64,000 bases of DNA, taken from NCBI RefSeq assembly GCF_000770635.1, contig NZ_AVBF01000017.1, positions 1 to 64,000 of the forward strand, read 5' to 3'. Both the position numbers and the translations under genes were made by a program. Every line of letters starts with the position of its first letter. Positions within the stretch are counted from its first letter, which is position 1. Shown here one piece after another: positions 38,156 to 47,968 of this stretch. This DNA comes from Pontibacillus yanchengensis Y32 (lineage in GTDB: Bacteria > Bacillota > Bacilli > Bacillales > BH030062). The notes under the pieces were generated by a model, which was not told where the DNA came from, searched no databases, and was given only the letters and a program-made list of their open reading frames with translations.

Positions 38156-39487
38156 ATGAAGAGAACAGGTCGCTTCATCTGGATACTATCCTTACTATTA
38201 CTCGCCTTTCATGTACTAATTTCACATACTATTAGTGCAGAAGGGGAAGGAAAAAGAGTCTATGTTGTCCCTGTAGAACAAGCAGTGGAGAAGGGGTTGG
38301 CTTCATTCTTAGAAAGAAGTGTTAAAGAAGCTCGTCAAAGTAATGCGGATCATATTATTTTTTCGATTGATACTCCAGGTGGCGCTGTAGATGCAGCAAG
38401 CTCCATTGCTAAACTATTTCAAAATATTGAGATTCCCAACACAGCCTTCGTTGAAAAAAATGCGCTTTCAGCAGGTTCGTACATAGCGCTGAATGCGGAT
38501 AACATTTATATGACACCAGGTTCTACTATGGGAGCAGCAGGTGTTATTACAGGGGATGGGAATGCCGCTAGTAAAAAGGCTCAGTCTAATTGGATTAAAG
38601 CTATGCGAAGCGCTGCAGAGACAGGTGGAAGAGATCCTTTATATGCAGAGGCTATGGCAAATCCAGATATTGACTTACCGAAATACCAGGCAGGCGAAGG
38701 GAAATACCTAACCTTAAGTGCTAATGAGGCAGTTGAAGTTGGATACGCTGAAGGTGTTGTTGACGACCGAGAAGCCTTATTAAAGCAATTAAAGCTTGAG
38801 GATGCAGAGGTTGTCGAAACTAGCCCGACACTTTCAGAACAAATTGCCAGATTGATTACGAATCCGGTAGTTGTACCAATATTATTATCTATCGCAAGCC
38901 TAGGATTTGTTGCTGAACTGTATTCACCTGGTTTTGGTGTAGCTGGCATAATGGGATTATCAGCTTTAGTATTGTTTTTCTATGGACATCTGATTGCTGG
39001 GCTAGCAGGTTATGAAACCATTATCTTCTTTGCATTAGGAATCATCTGTATTGTCTTAGAGTTATTTGTTCCAGGGGGAATACTCGGTATCATAGGTGTC
39101 GGAGCGGTCATAGGATCGCTGTTTATGACAGGCAATGATATGGGGTATATGGCCATGAGTATCGGGATTGCATTAATGGTTGCTATTATAGCGTCCGTTG
39201 TGCTTTTCAAAACGATGGGGTTAGAACGTGGATTTCTTAAGAATATTGTTTTAAATGATTCTACTTCTACTGAGAAGGGTTATATCTCATCAAAAAATAG
39301 ACTCGATCTTATCGGGTTAGAAGGGACCACCCTAACGCCTCTACGTCCGTCTGGAACTGGTGATTTTGATAATGAGAGAATTGATGTAGTAACAGAAGGT
39401 GGGTTTATTGAAAAAGGGAAGCATGTAAAAGTTGTGAAAACGGAAGGAACTCGCGTCATTGTGCGAGAAATTAATGAGGAAGAATAA
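38156..39487 (+). CDS. yqeZ: NfeD family protein with ClpP-like serine protease domain (YqeZ)
   Basis: A 443-residue membrane protein. An N-terminal signal peptide is followed by a ClpP-class protease domain with IDTPGGAVDAA and the catalytic serine in NALSAGSYIALNAD, then about four membrane helices (PILLSIASLGFVAELYSPG onward) and a C-terminal OB-fold NfeD domain (LEGTTLTPLRPSGTG). AAAGGAGGG precedes the ATG at 38156. It is paired with floA, as in B. subtilis; the two act together in membrane microdomains and envelope stress. Confidence 0.95.
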   Translation: MKRTGRFIWILSLLLLAFHVLISHTISAEGEGKRVYVVPVEQAVEKGLASFLERSVKEARQSNADHIIFSIDTPGGAVDAASSIAKLFQNIEIPNTAFVEKNALSAGSYIALNADNIYMTPGSTMGAAGVITGDGNAASKKAQSNWIKAMRSAAETGGRDPLYAEAMANPDIDLPKYQAGEGKYLTLSANEAVEVGYAEGVVDDREALLKQLKLEDAEVVETSPTLSEQIARLITNPVVVPILLSIASLGFVAELYSPGFGVAGIMGLSALVLFFYGHLIAGLAGYETIIFFALGIICIVLELFVPGGILGIIGVGAVIGSLFMTGNDMGYMAMSIGIALMVAIIASVVLFKTMGLERGFLKNIVLNDSTSTEKGYISSKNRLDLIGLEGTTLTPLRPSGTGDFDNERIDVVTEGGFIEKGKHVKVVKTEGTRVIVREINEEE

Positions 39488-39505
39488 ATAAGGGGGAAAA
39501 CAGAA

Positions 39506-40501
39506 ATGACTCCAGAACAGTTTATGCCAATTATTTTGGTAGGAATCATTATTATTGCAGTTGCAGTGTTATTCACATTTATTCCAGTAATGCTATGGAT
39601 TAGTGCACTTGCAGCAGGTGTTAAAATTAGCATTTTTACTCTAATCGGAATGAGATTACGTCGAGTTGTTCCAAACCGCGTTATTAATCCATTAATTAAG
39701 GCTCATAAAGCCGGTGTTGATGTTAATACAAACCAATTAGAGAGTCACTACCTGGCCGGTGGTAATGTAGACCGTGTGGTAAATGCTCTAATTGCTGCAC
39801 AACGTGCAAACATAGAATTGAGCTTTGAACGAGCTGCTGCTATTGACTTAGCTGGTCGAGATGTATTAGAAGCAGTGCAAATGAGTGTAAATCCAAAGGT
39901 TATTGAAACGCCATTTATAGCCGGTGTTGCAATGGATGGTATTGAAGTAAAAGCAAAAGCTCGTATTACAGTACGTGCTAACATAGATCGCCTTGTAGGT
40001 GGTGCTGGTGAAGATACAGTTATTGCCCGTGTAGGGGAAGGTATTGTTAGTACCATTGGTAGTTCTGAAGATCATAATAAAGTATTAGAAAACCCTGATC
40101 GTATTTCTCAGAACGTACTAGGAAAAGGACTGGATGCAGGTACCGCGTTTGAGATTCTATCTATTGATATTGCTGATATTGATATTGGTAAAAACATCGG
40201 TGCTATCCTTCAAACGGACCAAGCGGAAGCAGATAAGAATATTGCCCAAGCGAAAGCGGAAGAACGTCGTGCGATGGCTGTGGCAACAGAACAAGAGATG
40301 CGTGCTCGTGTACAAGAGATGCAAGCGAAAGTTGTCGAAGCAGAAGCAGAAGTTCCACAAGCAATGGCAGAAGCACTAAGAAGTGGTAATATTGGTGTAA
40401 TGGATTACTATAACTTGAAGAATATTCAGGCAGACACAGATATGCGTGATGTAATCGGGAAGATGAATAGTGGTGAAAATGAGGAAGAGGATAAATCCTA
40501 A
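39506..40501 (+). CDS. floA: flotillin-like protein FloA
   Basis: A 331-residue flotillin homologue that organises membrane microdomains. An N-terminal hydrophobic hairpin (about residues 8-50) is followed by the SPFH region and an Ala/Glu-rich coiled coil ([20 protein letters not shown]). The length equals B. subtilis YqfA. AGGGGGAAA stands ahead of the ATG. Cotranscribed with yqeZ and yqfB. Confidence 0.97.
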   Translation: MTPEQFMPIILVGIIIIAVAVLFTFIPVMLWISALAAGVKISIFTLIGMRLRRVVPNRVINPLIKAHKAGVDVNTNQLESHYLAGGNVDRVVNALIAAQRANIELSFERAAAIDLAGRDVLEAVQMSVNPKVIETPFIAGVAMDGIEVKAKARITVRANIDRLVGGAGEDTVIARVGEGIVSTIGSSEDHNKVLENPDRISQNVLGKGLDAGTAFEILSIDIADIDIGKNIGAILQTDQAEADKNIAQAKAEERRAMAVATEQEMRARVQEMQAKVVEAEAEVPQAMAEALRSGNIGVMDYYNLKNIQADTDMRDVIGKMNSGENEEEDKS

Positions 40502-40532
40502 TGCCTTTTCTAGTAAGTAAGGAGGCTTTTGT

Positions 40533-41072
40533 ATGGGTGACATAATTGAAGTAATCATCAGTAATGCTGTCATCATTGGTGGTGTTATCGCCTTTTTATA
40601 TAATGCCTTTGCTAACAATAAAAAGGATGAAGAAAAAGGATCAAAACCTTCCAAGACTAAACCGATGCCATCCTTTGGAGGAAGCCAAAACTCAGAACCT
40701 TCTACAAATACAAAACAAGAGAAGAAACCTGAATTACAAACGTTTGCGGAAGCCCAACAAGAACGTTACGAGGAAATGAAAAAGAGAAAGCAAGAATCTA
40801 CTGATCGTTATGCGCATACAGCACAGCCGGCAGGGGAGAATGCAGAACATAATGCACTACCAGACAGACCTAGTGGCAATCAATATAGCCGTGATGCTAA
40901 TGGTAATCAATACAACCGTGATACATTGCAGCCCTATAAAAAAAGTTCTGCACCCGTTGTGGAAAATATAGATAAGAAATTATCTAGCAAACGATTGATG
41001 GAAAGTATTGTCATGGCCGAAGTGCTTGGTTCTCCAAGGGCCAAAAAGCCTTACGGATCAAAAATTAAATAA
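40533..41072 (+). CDS. YqfB-like protein with N-terminal membrane anchor
   Basis: A 179-residue protein with one N-terminal membrane helix (about residues 3-27), followed by a polar, probably disordered region rich in Lys, Gln, Asn and Ser. Short repeats are visible (NQYSRDANGNQYNRDT). The ending SIVMAEVLGSPRAKKPY looks conserved. Position after floA matches yqfB of B. subtilis. Function unknown; perhaps a partner of the FloA/NfeD microdomain proteins. Confidence 0.75.
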   Translation: MGDIIEVIISNAVIIGGVIAFLYNAFANNKKDEEKGSKPSKTKPMPSFGGSQNSEPSTNTKQEKKPELQTFAEAQQERYEEMKKRKQESTDRYAHTAQPAGENAEHNALPDRPSGNQYSRDANGNQYNRDTLQPYKKSSAPVVENIDKKLSSKRLMESIVMAEVLGSPRAKKPYGSKIK

Positions 41073-41082
41073 AAGCAATAAG

Positions 41083-41119
41083 AAAGCACGAAATGTAGTG
41101 ATACATTTCGTGCTTTTTT
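41083..41119 (+). terminator. terminator of yqeZ-floA-yqfB
   Basis: A 15-bp stem (AAAGCACGAAATGTA with its complement) and a U-tract, 10 bp after yqfB. Confidence 0.92.
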
Positions 41120-41151
41120 CATACACATGTATGAGAGAGGGGGCGGAGCTG

Positions 41152-41436
41152 ATGAACAAATGGCAGCAAAGGATAGGGAGTTGGATTGCACAGCATTTAG
41201 ATTTACCATCTGATGTTATTCTTGAACTTCCTAGAATTACGACAATTGGTCAAATTCATGCCTACATAGAAAATCATAAGGGTCTACTCATCTTTTCAGA
41301 GCAAGAACTCCGCTTGAAATTAAAACAGGGTCAATTGAAGATAACAGGTAAAAACTTTGTCCTTCGAATGATGCTACCGGAAGAAATCTTACTTGAAGGT
41401 ACGATAGAACATATATCATTTATTGACCAAAACTAG
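41152..41436 (+). CDS. yqfC: sporulation protein YqfC
   Basis: A 94-residue member of the YqfC/YabP superfamily, made in the mother cell under SigE in B. subtilis. Family marks are LPSDVILELPRITTIG, YIENHKGLLIFSEQELRLK and the terminal LEGTIEHISF. The ATG at 41152 follows GGGCGGAGC; the frame continues upstream into the terminator of the previous operon, so that longer form is rejected. Followed by yqfD after 20 bp. Confidence 0.95.
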   Translation: MNKWQQRIGSWIAQHLDLPSDVILELPRITTIGQIHAYIENHKGLLIFSEQELRLKLKQGQLKITGKNFVLRMMLPEEILLEGTIEHISFIDQN

Positions 41437-41456
41437 GGATATCTAGGAGGGCATAT

Positions 41457-42644
41457 ATGAAACGGACACAAGGGGTCTTTTTTAATGGGTACACAACGTT
41501 TAAGGTAACTGGAAGCTTTCCAGAGTTCTTTTTAAACCGCTGTGTTGAAAATGGTATTGTAATTTGGAATATAAAAAAATTAGACGAGTCTTCCTGTCAG
41601 GCAAATATAAAGCTCGAAGATATACCGAAATTAAAAGATTTAAGAAAAAACATGTCTTATAAAATCTCCTTCAGTTCTAGAATTGGATTACCATTTCTCA
41701 TAAATGCCATATGGAAAAGAAAACCGTTGGTCATTGGTTTCCTGTTAAGCCTTATTTTAATATTTACGTTATCCAATATGGTATGGGATATAGATATCGA
41801 GGGAGTAACGCCAGAGATAGAACACAAGATAAAAGAGAATTTAGATGAATATGGGGTACGAAAAGGTGCTTGGAAGTTTAAGCTTGAAACACCTAGTCAA
41901 ATGCAACAACGACTTCTTAATGATGTTCCGGAACTACTTTGGATTGGAATAACTGAAAAAGGTACAACCTATCATCTACAAGGAGTAGAAAAGACTATTG
42001 TGGAAGAGAAAGACGAGGGAGGTCCCCAACACCTTGTTGCTAAGAAAAAAGGCATTATTGTAGACATGTATGTTGAAAAAGGAGAACCTAAAGTCAATGT
42101 TAATGATTTCGTACAACCTGGTGACATCTTGGTTTCGGGCTTAATTGGGGGAGAGGATGATCAGCAAGCTGTTCATGCAAAAGGGGAAATCATTGCAGAA
42201 ACATGGTATGAAAGCGAAGTGTCGATTCCTATAAATGTTGAATATAAAGTCATAACAGGGGAAAAAGAAAAACAATATGCTATATCTCTGTTTAATGCTT
42301 CCGTTCCAATTTGGGGGTTTACCAAACCAGATTATAAACAATCTTTTATGGAGGAGAAGGAACATCCTTTATACTTATTCAATTGGAAAATCCCTCTCGC
42401 TTTTAAGACTAAGTATATTTGGGAGCAAGAAGTGTTTGAACAAAATAGATCACAGGAGGAAGCAGTGTCAGCAGGTATTGAACAAGCAAAAAGAGAATTA
42501 AGCAAGCAATTACCAATTGATGCCAAAATATTAAGGGAAAAAATTTTGCACGAGAAGAAAGAGAATGGTAAAGTAAAATTAATCCTATATATAAAGGTGC
42601 AAGAAAATATTGTAAAACCATATCCGATCACTCAAGGAGACTGA
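41457..42644 (+). CDS. yqfD: sporulation protein YqfD
   Basis: A 395-residue YqfD/SpoIV-type protein with one membrane helix around residues 92-110 (PLVIGFLLSLILIFTLSNMVW region) and a large outer part containing IDIEGVTPEIEHKIKENL and VAKKKGIIVDMYVEKGEP. In B. subtilis it belongs to the SigE regulon and, with YqfC, is needed for sporulation. AGGAGGG precedes the ATG; it abuts phoH by 3 bp. Confidence 0.94.
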   Translation: MKRTQGVFFNGYTTFKVTGSFPEFFLNRCVENGIVIWNIKKLDESSCQANIKLEDIPKLKDLRKNMSYKISFSSRIGLPFLINAIWKRKPLVIGFLLSLILIFTLSNMVWDIDIEGVTPEIEHKIKENLDEYGVRKGAWKFKLETPSQMQQRLLNDVPELLWIGITEKGTTYHLQGVEKTIVEEKDEGGPQHLVAKKKGIIVDMYVEKGEPKVNVNDFVQPGDILVSGLIGGEDDQQAVHAKGEIIAETWYESEVSIPINVEYKVITGEKEKQYAISLFNASVPIWGFTKPDYKQSFMEEKEHPLYLFNWKIPLAFKTKYIWEQEVFEQNRSQEEAVSAGIEQAKRELSKQLPIDAKILREKILHEKKENGKVKLILYIKVQENIVKPYPITQGD

Positions 42645-42647
42645 AGA

Positions 42648-43607
42648 ATGCAAGAAGAGTTACAAACGATTGACATACAATTAGATAATCCTAACGAAGC
42701 TTTAGCTTTATTTGGCAACGGAGACCGCAATCTCAAGCAAATGGAGGAGCAGCTCCAAGTATCGATTGTGACAAGAGGGGAGCATGTAAGTGTTTCTGGA
42801 AATAGGGAGCATGTGCTCTTAGTAGAAAGTGTCTTTCACGCGATATTAAAGGTTATTCGTAAAGGATTGACCATCTCAGAACGCGATGTAATCTATGCGA
42901 TCGATTTGGCTAAAAAGAATAAAATCGAGCAATTTGAAACCTTGTTTGAAGACGAAATCTCAAGGAATACAAAAGGAAAACCAATTCGAGTTAAAACACT
43001 TGGTCAACGTAACTATGTTTCTGGAATTAAAAATCATGATTTAGTGTTTGGCATTGGTCCAGCTGGAACAGGTAAAACGTACCTTGCAGTTGTAATGGCA
43101 GTACAAGCTTTGAAAAATGGTGAGGTAAAACGGATTATACTAACTCGACCTGCCGTTGAAGCGGGGGAAAGCTTAGGATTTCTTCCAGGAGATCTAAAAG
43201 AAAAGGTAGATCCTTATCTACGTCCATTGTACGATGCTCTCCATGATGTTTTAGGCACAGAGCACACAGCGCGTCTAATAGAGAGAGGAACGATTGAGAT
43301 AGCCCCTCTTGCATACATGAGAGGTAGAACGTTAGATGACGCTTTTGTAATTCTTGATGAAGCTCAAAATACAACACCAGAACAAATGAAAATGTTTATT
43401 ACTCGTCTTGGATTTGGTTCTAAGATGATTATTACAGGAGATATTACACAAGTAGATTTACCAAAAGGAGTAACCTCAGGACTCAAAACAGCTGAAAAGA
43501 GACTTTCCCACATACATGGCGTCGCGTTTCATTATTTAGAACAGTCAGATGTAGTTCGTCATCCAATTGTTCAAAGAGTTATTGATGCTTATGACAAAGG
43601 GGAATGA
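42648..43607 (+). CDS. phoH: PhoH family P-loop ATPase
   Basis: A 319-residue PhoH protein with an N-terminal KH-like part (SIVTRGEHVSVSGN) and a P-loop domain: Walker A GIGPAGTGKTYLAV, then RPAVEAGESLGFLPGDL, and Walker B VILDEAQNTTPEQMKMF. PhoH and YbeY are almost always neighbours and both are tied to RNA metabolism; the exact function of PhoH is open. Confidence 0.96.
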   Translation: MQEELQTIDIQLDNPNEALALFGNGDRNLKQMEEQLQVSIVTRGEHVSVSGNREHVLLVESVFHAILKVIRKGLTISERDVIYAIDLAKKNKIEQFETLFEDEISRNTKGKPIRVKTLGQRNYVSGIKNHDLVFGIGPAGTGKTYLAVVMAVQALKNGEVKRIILTRPAVEAGESLGFLPGDLKEKVDPYLRPLYDALHDVLGTEHTARLIERGTIEIAPLAYMRGRTLDDAFVILDEAQNTTPEQMKMFITRLGFGSKMIITGDITQVDLPKGVTSGLKTAEKRLSHIHGVAFHYLEQSDVVRHPIVQRVIDAYDKGE

Positions 43608-43671
43608 TTGATAGTAAGGCCCAAATACAGGGTCTTATTTTCTGTATATACGTCTATAATGGGGTGGAACC

Positions 43672-45792
43672 ATGTATTTGCATTGGCTTAAGAAGCTAAC
43701 AAAGATTAAAGGTGTTCAAAATACGTCGTTGCAAGTAGGAGTCACTTTACTTATACTTGCGACTGCTTTATTTTTCATGTCTTTTTCCAATGTACAAACT
43801 AAAACATATGATGTCGAGCAATTCGAGAAGGCGGAAGAAACGATTCTTTCCCCGATTACAATTGAGGACAAAGCTAAAACAGACGAGAAAAGAAGCCAAG
43901 CATTTCAATCTGTAGAAGACATACATACGGTATCCACTGAGGTTATTACAAAGCGAATTAACTATATTAACGATATTTTTAATGCTGTATCTGCAATAGA
44001 GTCAAAAGAAAAAAATTCTAAGGTAGAACAAAAAGCAGAACAACTTACCAATATGCTTTCTGATGATATTACAAGTAATCTCAATCAGAAAGTTTTTACT
44101 AAACTATTGGCTTCCACACCACAAGAACGTAAATTAGCAGAAGAGCTAATTACGAAAGAAGTAAATGAAATTCTAAAAGATGGGGTCAAAGCTGGTGAAG
44201 TTAAAGAAGCCAAGTCAAAAGTACAAAAGCAACTTAATTTTACTAGCTTTAACTCTGATTTAAGAGAAGCTATTCATTCAATTGCTTCTTTTGCAATTAT
44301 TGAGAGTTCTTTCTTGAATTTATCTAAAACGAATCAAGCTAAAACACAGGCTGCTAATGAAGTTGAGCCTGTTATGATTCGTCAAGGACAAGTGTTGGTT
44401 TTTCAGGGTGAAAGAATAACAAGCGACATATATAATCGACTAAAACTAGTGGGGTTGTTAGATAGCAAAAACAATCTTTATCCATACATAGGACTTGTGC
44501 TATTCATTGTGCTAGCAATGGGGGTTATCGCATATGAAATACGACATTTACATAAGAGTGGGCGATTAAATCCAGGGAATTTATTAGCTATTGGTGTCAT
44601 AAGTATGTTAGCTTTTTTGTTTATGGAAATTGGAAGCTTTTTACAAGATACTTGGGACAAATTATACTTTGCTGTACCATTAGCAACCTGTGCATTCTTA
44701 TTAAAAATTCTAATTCAAGAAAGAATAGCTATAATTCTTTCAGTTATTTATGCTGTTTTTGCTACGATATTCTTTAATCAGCAGATACCTGGTACACTAA
44801 ACGTTGAAGCGGGATTATTTTTATTATTTTCGCAAATAAGTGCTATTATGTTGCTTAACAACCGAAGAGATCGAATGTATCTTCTTAAATCAGGGTTAGG
44901 TGTAACGGTGATAAATGTGGTGTTAGTCATAGTGTTTACATGTTTATCTTATGAGCCTTTGTCTTTTTCTGCTATACTTGTACTTATGCTTTTCGCAGTT
45001 CAATCAGCTTTCTTATCCTCTGTACTCACTTTAGGATTGTTACCTTTTTTTGAAGCAGGATTAGGCATTCTTTCAGATACAAAGCTTCTAACGTTAGCAA
45101 ATCCCAATCACCCTTTATTACGTAAGATATTAACAGAAACTCCAGGGACGTATCATCATAGTATTATGGTGGCGAATTTAAGTGAATCAGCATGTGAAGC
45201 GATTGGTGCCAATGGTTTATTGGCGAGAGTGGGTTCTTATTATCATGATTTAGGTAAAACTTATAAACCTCATTATTTTATTGAAAATCAAATGGGAATA
45301 AAAAATCCACATGACATGATTGAACCAGAGCAAAGTGCGGAAATAATAATAGAGCACCCTTATTTAGGTGCAGAAACATTGCGAAAGCACAAGATGCCTC
45401 AAGAGATTGTTGATATTGCCGAACAGCATCATGGTACTACTTTGTTAAAGTATTTTTATCATAAGGCTAGTGAAGCTAATCCCTCCATATCGGAACACCA
45501 ATTTCGGTATCCTGGACCAAAGCCTCAAACCAAAGAAGCGGCAATCATTAGCATATGTGATTCTGTAGAAGCTGCTGTGAGATCGTTAAAACAACCAACC
45601 ACCGAGGATATTGAAGAGATTGTTAGGTCCATTATTACAGATAGGTTGTTAGATGGTCAGTTATCCTCTAGTCCGCTAACAATGAGAGAATTAGATCAAG
45701 TACAAATAGCAATATGCGAGACTCTACAAGGTATTTTTCATTCTCGAATCCAATATCCAGAAAGCAAACAAACTATTAAGGAGGCTACATAA
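43672..45792 (+). CDS. pgpH: c-di-AMP phosphodiesterase PgpH (7TMR-HD)
   Basis: A 706-residue protein that hydrolyses cyclic di-AMP to pApA. Order: one N-terminal membrane helix (about 21-38), an extracellular domain to about residue 265, seven membrane helices to about 470, and a cytoplasmic HD domain with ETPGTYHHSIMVANL, YYHDLGKTYKPHYF, EQHHGTT and ISICDSVEAAVRS. Its stop codon overlaps the ATG of ybeY by one base. Confidence 0.96.
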   Translation: MYLHWLKKLTKIKGVQNTSLQVGVTLLILATALFFMSFSNVQTKTYDVEQFEKAEETILSPITIEDKAKTDEKRSQAFQSVEDIHTVSTEVITKRINYINDIFNAVSAIESKEKNSKVEQKAEQLTNMLSDDITSNLNQKVFTKLLASTPQERKLAEELITKEVNEILKDGVKAGEVKEAKSKVQKQLNFTSFNSDLREAIHSIASFAIIESSFLNLSKTNQAKTQAANEVEPVMIRQGQVLVFQGERITSDIYNRLKLVGLLDSKNNLYPYIGLVLFIVLAMGVIAYEIRHLHKSGRLNPGNLLAIGVISMLAFLFMEIGSFLQDTWDKLYFAVPLATCAFLLKILIQERIAIILSVIYAVFATIFFNQQIPGTLNVEAGLFLLFSQISAIMLLNNRRDRMYLLKSGLGVTVINVVLVIVFTCLSYEPLSFSAILVLMLFAVQSAFLSSVLTLGLLPFFEAGLGILSDTKLLTLANPNHPLLRKILTETPGTYHHSIMVANLSESACEAIGANGLLARVGSYYHDLGKTYKPHYFIENQMGIKNPHDMIEPEQSAEIIIEHPYLGAETLRKHKMPQEIVDIAEQHHGTTLLKYFYHKASEANPSISEHQFRYPGPKPQTKEAAIISICDSVEAAVRSLKQPTTEDIEEIVRSIITDRLLDGQLSSSPLTMRELDQVQIAICETLQGIFHSRIQYPESKQTIKEAT

Positions 45793-46259
45793 TGTACATT
45801 GATTTCCATGATGAAACAAATTCAGTAGAAGAAAATTTTATCGACCTTATCCAACGTATCTTAAATTTTGCAGCTCAGAAAGAGAACATAACTGATGAAG
45901 CGGAAATATCTGTTTCATTTGTAGATAACAAAGAAATTCAAATTATTAACCGCAATTACCGACAAAAAGATGAGCCAACAGATGTCATTTCGTTTGCTAT
46001 GCAAGAAGAGGGAGAAGATGAAATGAAGATTATTGGTGAGGAAATGCCTGTTTTATTAGGGGATATTGTTATATCTATTGACCGAGCTAAGGAACAAGCA
46101 GAGGAATATAATCACTCTCTTGAGAGAGAATTAGGCTTTTTAGCCTTGCATGGTTTCTTACATCTTCTTGGATATGATCATCAATCTAAAGAAGATGAAA
46201 GCAATATGTTTACAAGACAAGAGGATATACTAAATGAGTTCGGGCTCAAAAGAAACTAA
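45792..46259 (+). CDS. ybeY: endoribonuclease YbeY
   Basis: A 155-residue zinc-dependent RNase involved in 16S rRNA 3-prime end processing and ribosome quality control. The metal site HGFLHLLGYDH fits the family pattern HGxxHxxGxDH; upstream is NRNYRQKDEPTDVISFA. Coupled to pgpH at its start and overlapping dgkA by 26 bp. Confidence 0.97.
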   Translation: MYIDFHDETNSVEENFIDLIQRILNFAAQKENITDEAEISVSFVDNKEIQIINRNYRQKDEPTDVISFAMQEEGEDEMKIIGEEMPVLLGDIVISIDRAKEQAEEYNHSLERELGFLALHGFLHLLGYDHQSKEDESNMFTRQEDILNEFGLKRN

Positions 46260-46605
46260 ATCAAGGAAGTGGATTGGGTTTTCCTTTGCTTGGAATGGAC
46301 TTAAAGAGGTTATCAAGACGGAACGAAATTTTCGAATACATTGCGTGATTACCTTATTTGTGATTGCATTTAGTTTTTTTGTAGGATTATCCCTTATGGA
46401 GTGGGGAGTTCTTGTATTAGCTATTACATTCGTTTTAACAATGGAAATGCTTAATTCGGCTATAGAAAGAGTGATGGATTTTCTTTCTCCTGAACATCAC
46501 CCTCTCGTAGGGAAGATAAAAGATATTACAGCTGGAGCAGTATTTGTTGCTGCACTAGCATCTGTCATTATTGGTTGTATTTTATTTATTCCTAAATTTC
46601 TTTAG
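46234..46605 (+). CDS. dgkA: undecaprenol/diacylglycerol kinase DgkA
   Basis: A 123-residue integral membrane kinase with three helices. The N-terminal part has FSFAWNGLKEVIKTERNFRIH and the catalytic region EMLNSAIERVMDFLSPEHHPL and KIKDITAGAVFVAA. In Gram-positives this family phosphorylates undecaprenol for cell-wall lipid recycling. It overlaps the end of ybeY. In B. subtilis cdd follows; here era follows directly. Confidence 0.95.
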   Translation: MSSGSKETKSRKWIGFSFAWNGLKEVIKTERNFRIHCVITLFVIAFSFFVGLSLMEWGVLVLAITFVLTMEMLNSAIERVMDFLSPEHHPLVGKIKDITAGAVFVAALASVIIGCILFIPKFL

Positions 46606-46632
46606 CCCTGGTATAAGCACCAGGGCTTTTTC
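46604..46632 (+). terminator. terminator after dgkA
   Basis: Perfect 9-bp stem AGCCCTGGT/ACCAGGGCT with a U-tract, overlapping the dgkA stop. Confidence 0.9.
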
Positions 46633-46799
46633 GGATATACGCAAGTGTCCACTTATATGTCGAAATCTATACGGAATTACAAAAAAACGTTCTATCTGTA
46701 ATAGGTTTTGTCGATTACATGAAAAGGCAATGATTTTGTAGTAAAATAGATTAAAATCAAACACTCAACAAAATGAAATATCTACTTGGAGGATACAAC

Positions 46800-47705
46800 A
46801 TGTCAGCAAGTTTTAAGTCAGGATTCATATCCATTATTGGAAGACCAAATGTAGGGAAATCCACTTTTATGAATCGAGTCATCGGAGAAAAAATAGCAAT
46901 TATGAGCGACAAAGCTCAGACTACACGAAATAAAATTCAAGGTGTGTACACTAGCGAAGAAGCTCAATTAGTATTCCTTGATACACCAGGTATTCATAAA
47001 CCTAAGCATAAGCTTGGTAACTTTATGGTTAATACAGCTGAACAAACTTTAAATGAAGTTGACTTAGTATTGTTTATGATTAATGCAAAAGAAGGCTTTG
47101 GGCGTGGTGACGAGTTTATCATTAATATGCTTCAAAAAGTAAAGCAGCCTGTTTATCTCATCATAAATAAAATTGATCAGGTGCACCCAGATGAATTACT
47201 GCCTATTATTGAGGAGTACAGGACGAAATATGAATTTGAAGAAATAATCCCTATTTCAGCACTAGAAGGTAACAATGTGGACCACCTATTAAACACCATG
47301 GTTTCCTTAATGCCAGAGGGTCCTCAATATTACCCTGAAGATCAAATAACTGATCATCCAGAACGTTTCGTAATAGGTGAGTTGATTCGTGAGAAGGCAT
47401 TGCATTTAACACATGAGGAAATTCCGCACTCTATTGCAGTAGCTATCGATTCTATTGATGAACGTGAAGAAAACGACAAGGTATATGTACAGGCAACAAT
47501 TGTTACAGAACGACCGAGTCAAAAAGGGATCATTATTGGAAAGCAAGGTAAAATGTTAAAGGAAATTGGTCAAAGAGCTAGGGAAGACATTGAGGCTTTA
47601 TTAGGAACAAAAATTTATTTAGACCTTTGGGTTAAAGTACAAAAGGATTGGCGGAATCGACCAAGTCAATTACAGGATTTCGGATATGATGAAAGCGAAT
47701 ATTAA
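46800..47705 (+). CDS. era: GTPase Era
   Basis: A 301-residue GTPase that binds the 3-prime end of 16S rRNA during 30S maturation. G1 is [10 protein letters not shown]3 DTPGIH, G4 NKIDQV; the C-terminal KH domain includes [21 protein letters not shown] in parts ([13 protein letters not shown]). The ATG at 46800 follows TTGGAGGAT; an in-frame ATG 27 bp earlier lacks a binding site. Length matches B. subtilis Era. Confidence 0.98.
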   Translation: MSASFKSGFISIIGRPNVGKSTFMNRVIGEKIAIMSDKAQTTRNKIQGVYTSEEAQLVFLDTPGIHKPKHKLGNFMVNTAEQTLNEVDLVLFMINAKEGFGRGDEFIINMLQKVKQPVYLIINKIDQVHPDELLPIIEEYRTKYEFEEIIPISALEGNNVDHLLNTMVSLMPEGPQYYPEDQITDHPERFVIGELIREKALHLTHEEIPHSIAVAIDSIDEREENDKVYVQATIVTERPSQKGIIIGKQGKMLKEIGQRAREDIEALLGTKIYLDLWVKVQKDWRNRPSQLQDFGYDESEY

Positions 47706-47803
47706 GATGGTAAATTTTTAATAACATATCGATAGCGTTTAATGGTCAATCTATAATCAAGTTACCTTAAATTACGGTAAATAAAAGAAAGGTGTGGTTT
47801 CTT

Positions 47804-47947
47804 GTGCTCGACTTTACATGGAAGGTTTTTAGTCAAACAGGGAACATTGAAACCTATTTATTATTAAAAGAACTTGAAACAAGTGATGATGAGCAAAACG
47901 TTAAAGAACACAAAGAGTATTTTGCTGAGATGGATTCACAGTTATAG
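47804..47947 (+). CDS. yqzL: YqzL family small protein
   Basis: A 47-residue protein beginning at a GTG behind AAAGGTGTGG: MLDFTWKVFSQTGNIETYLL, followed by an acidic tail (KELETSDDEQNVKEHKEYF). Sequence and place between era and recO match YqzL of Bacillus. Function unknown; its conservation beside era and recO suggests that it is a real gene. Confidence 0.92.
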   Translation: MLDFTWKVFSQTGNIETYLLLKELETSDDEQNVKEHKEYFAEMDSQL

Positions 47948-47968
47948 CAGGAGAAAGGTGAACCGAAT

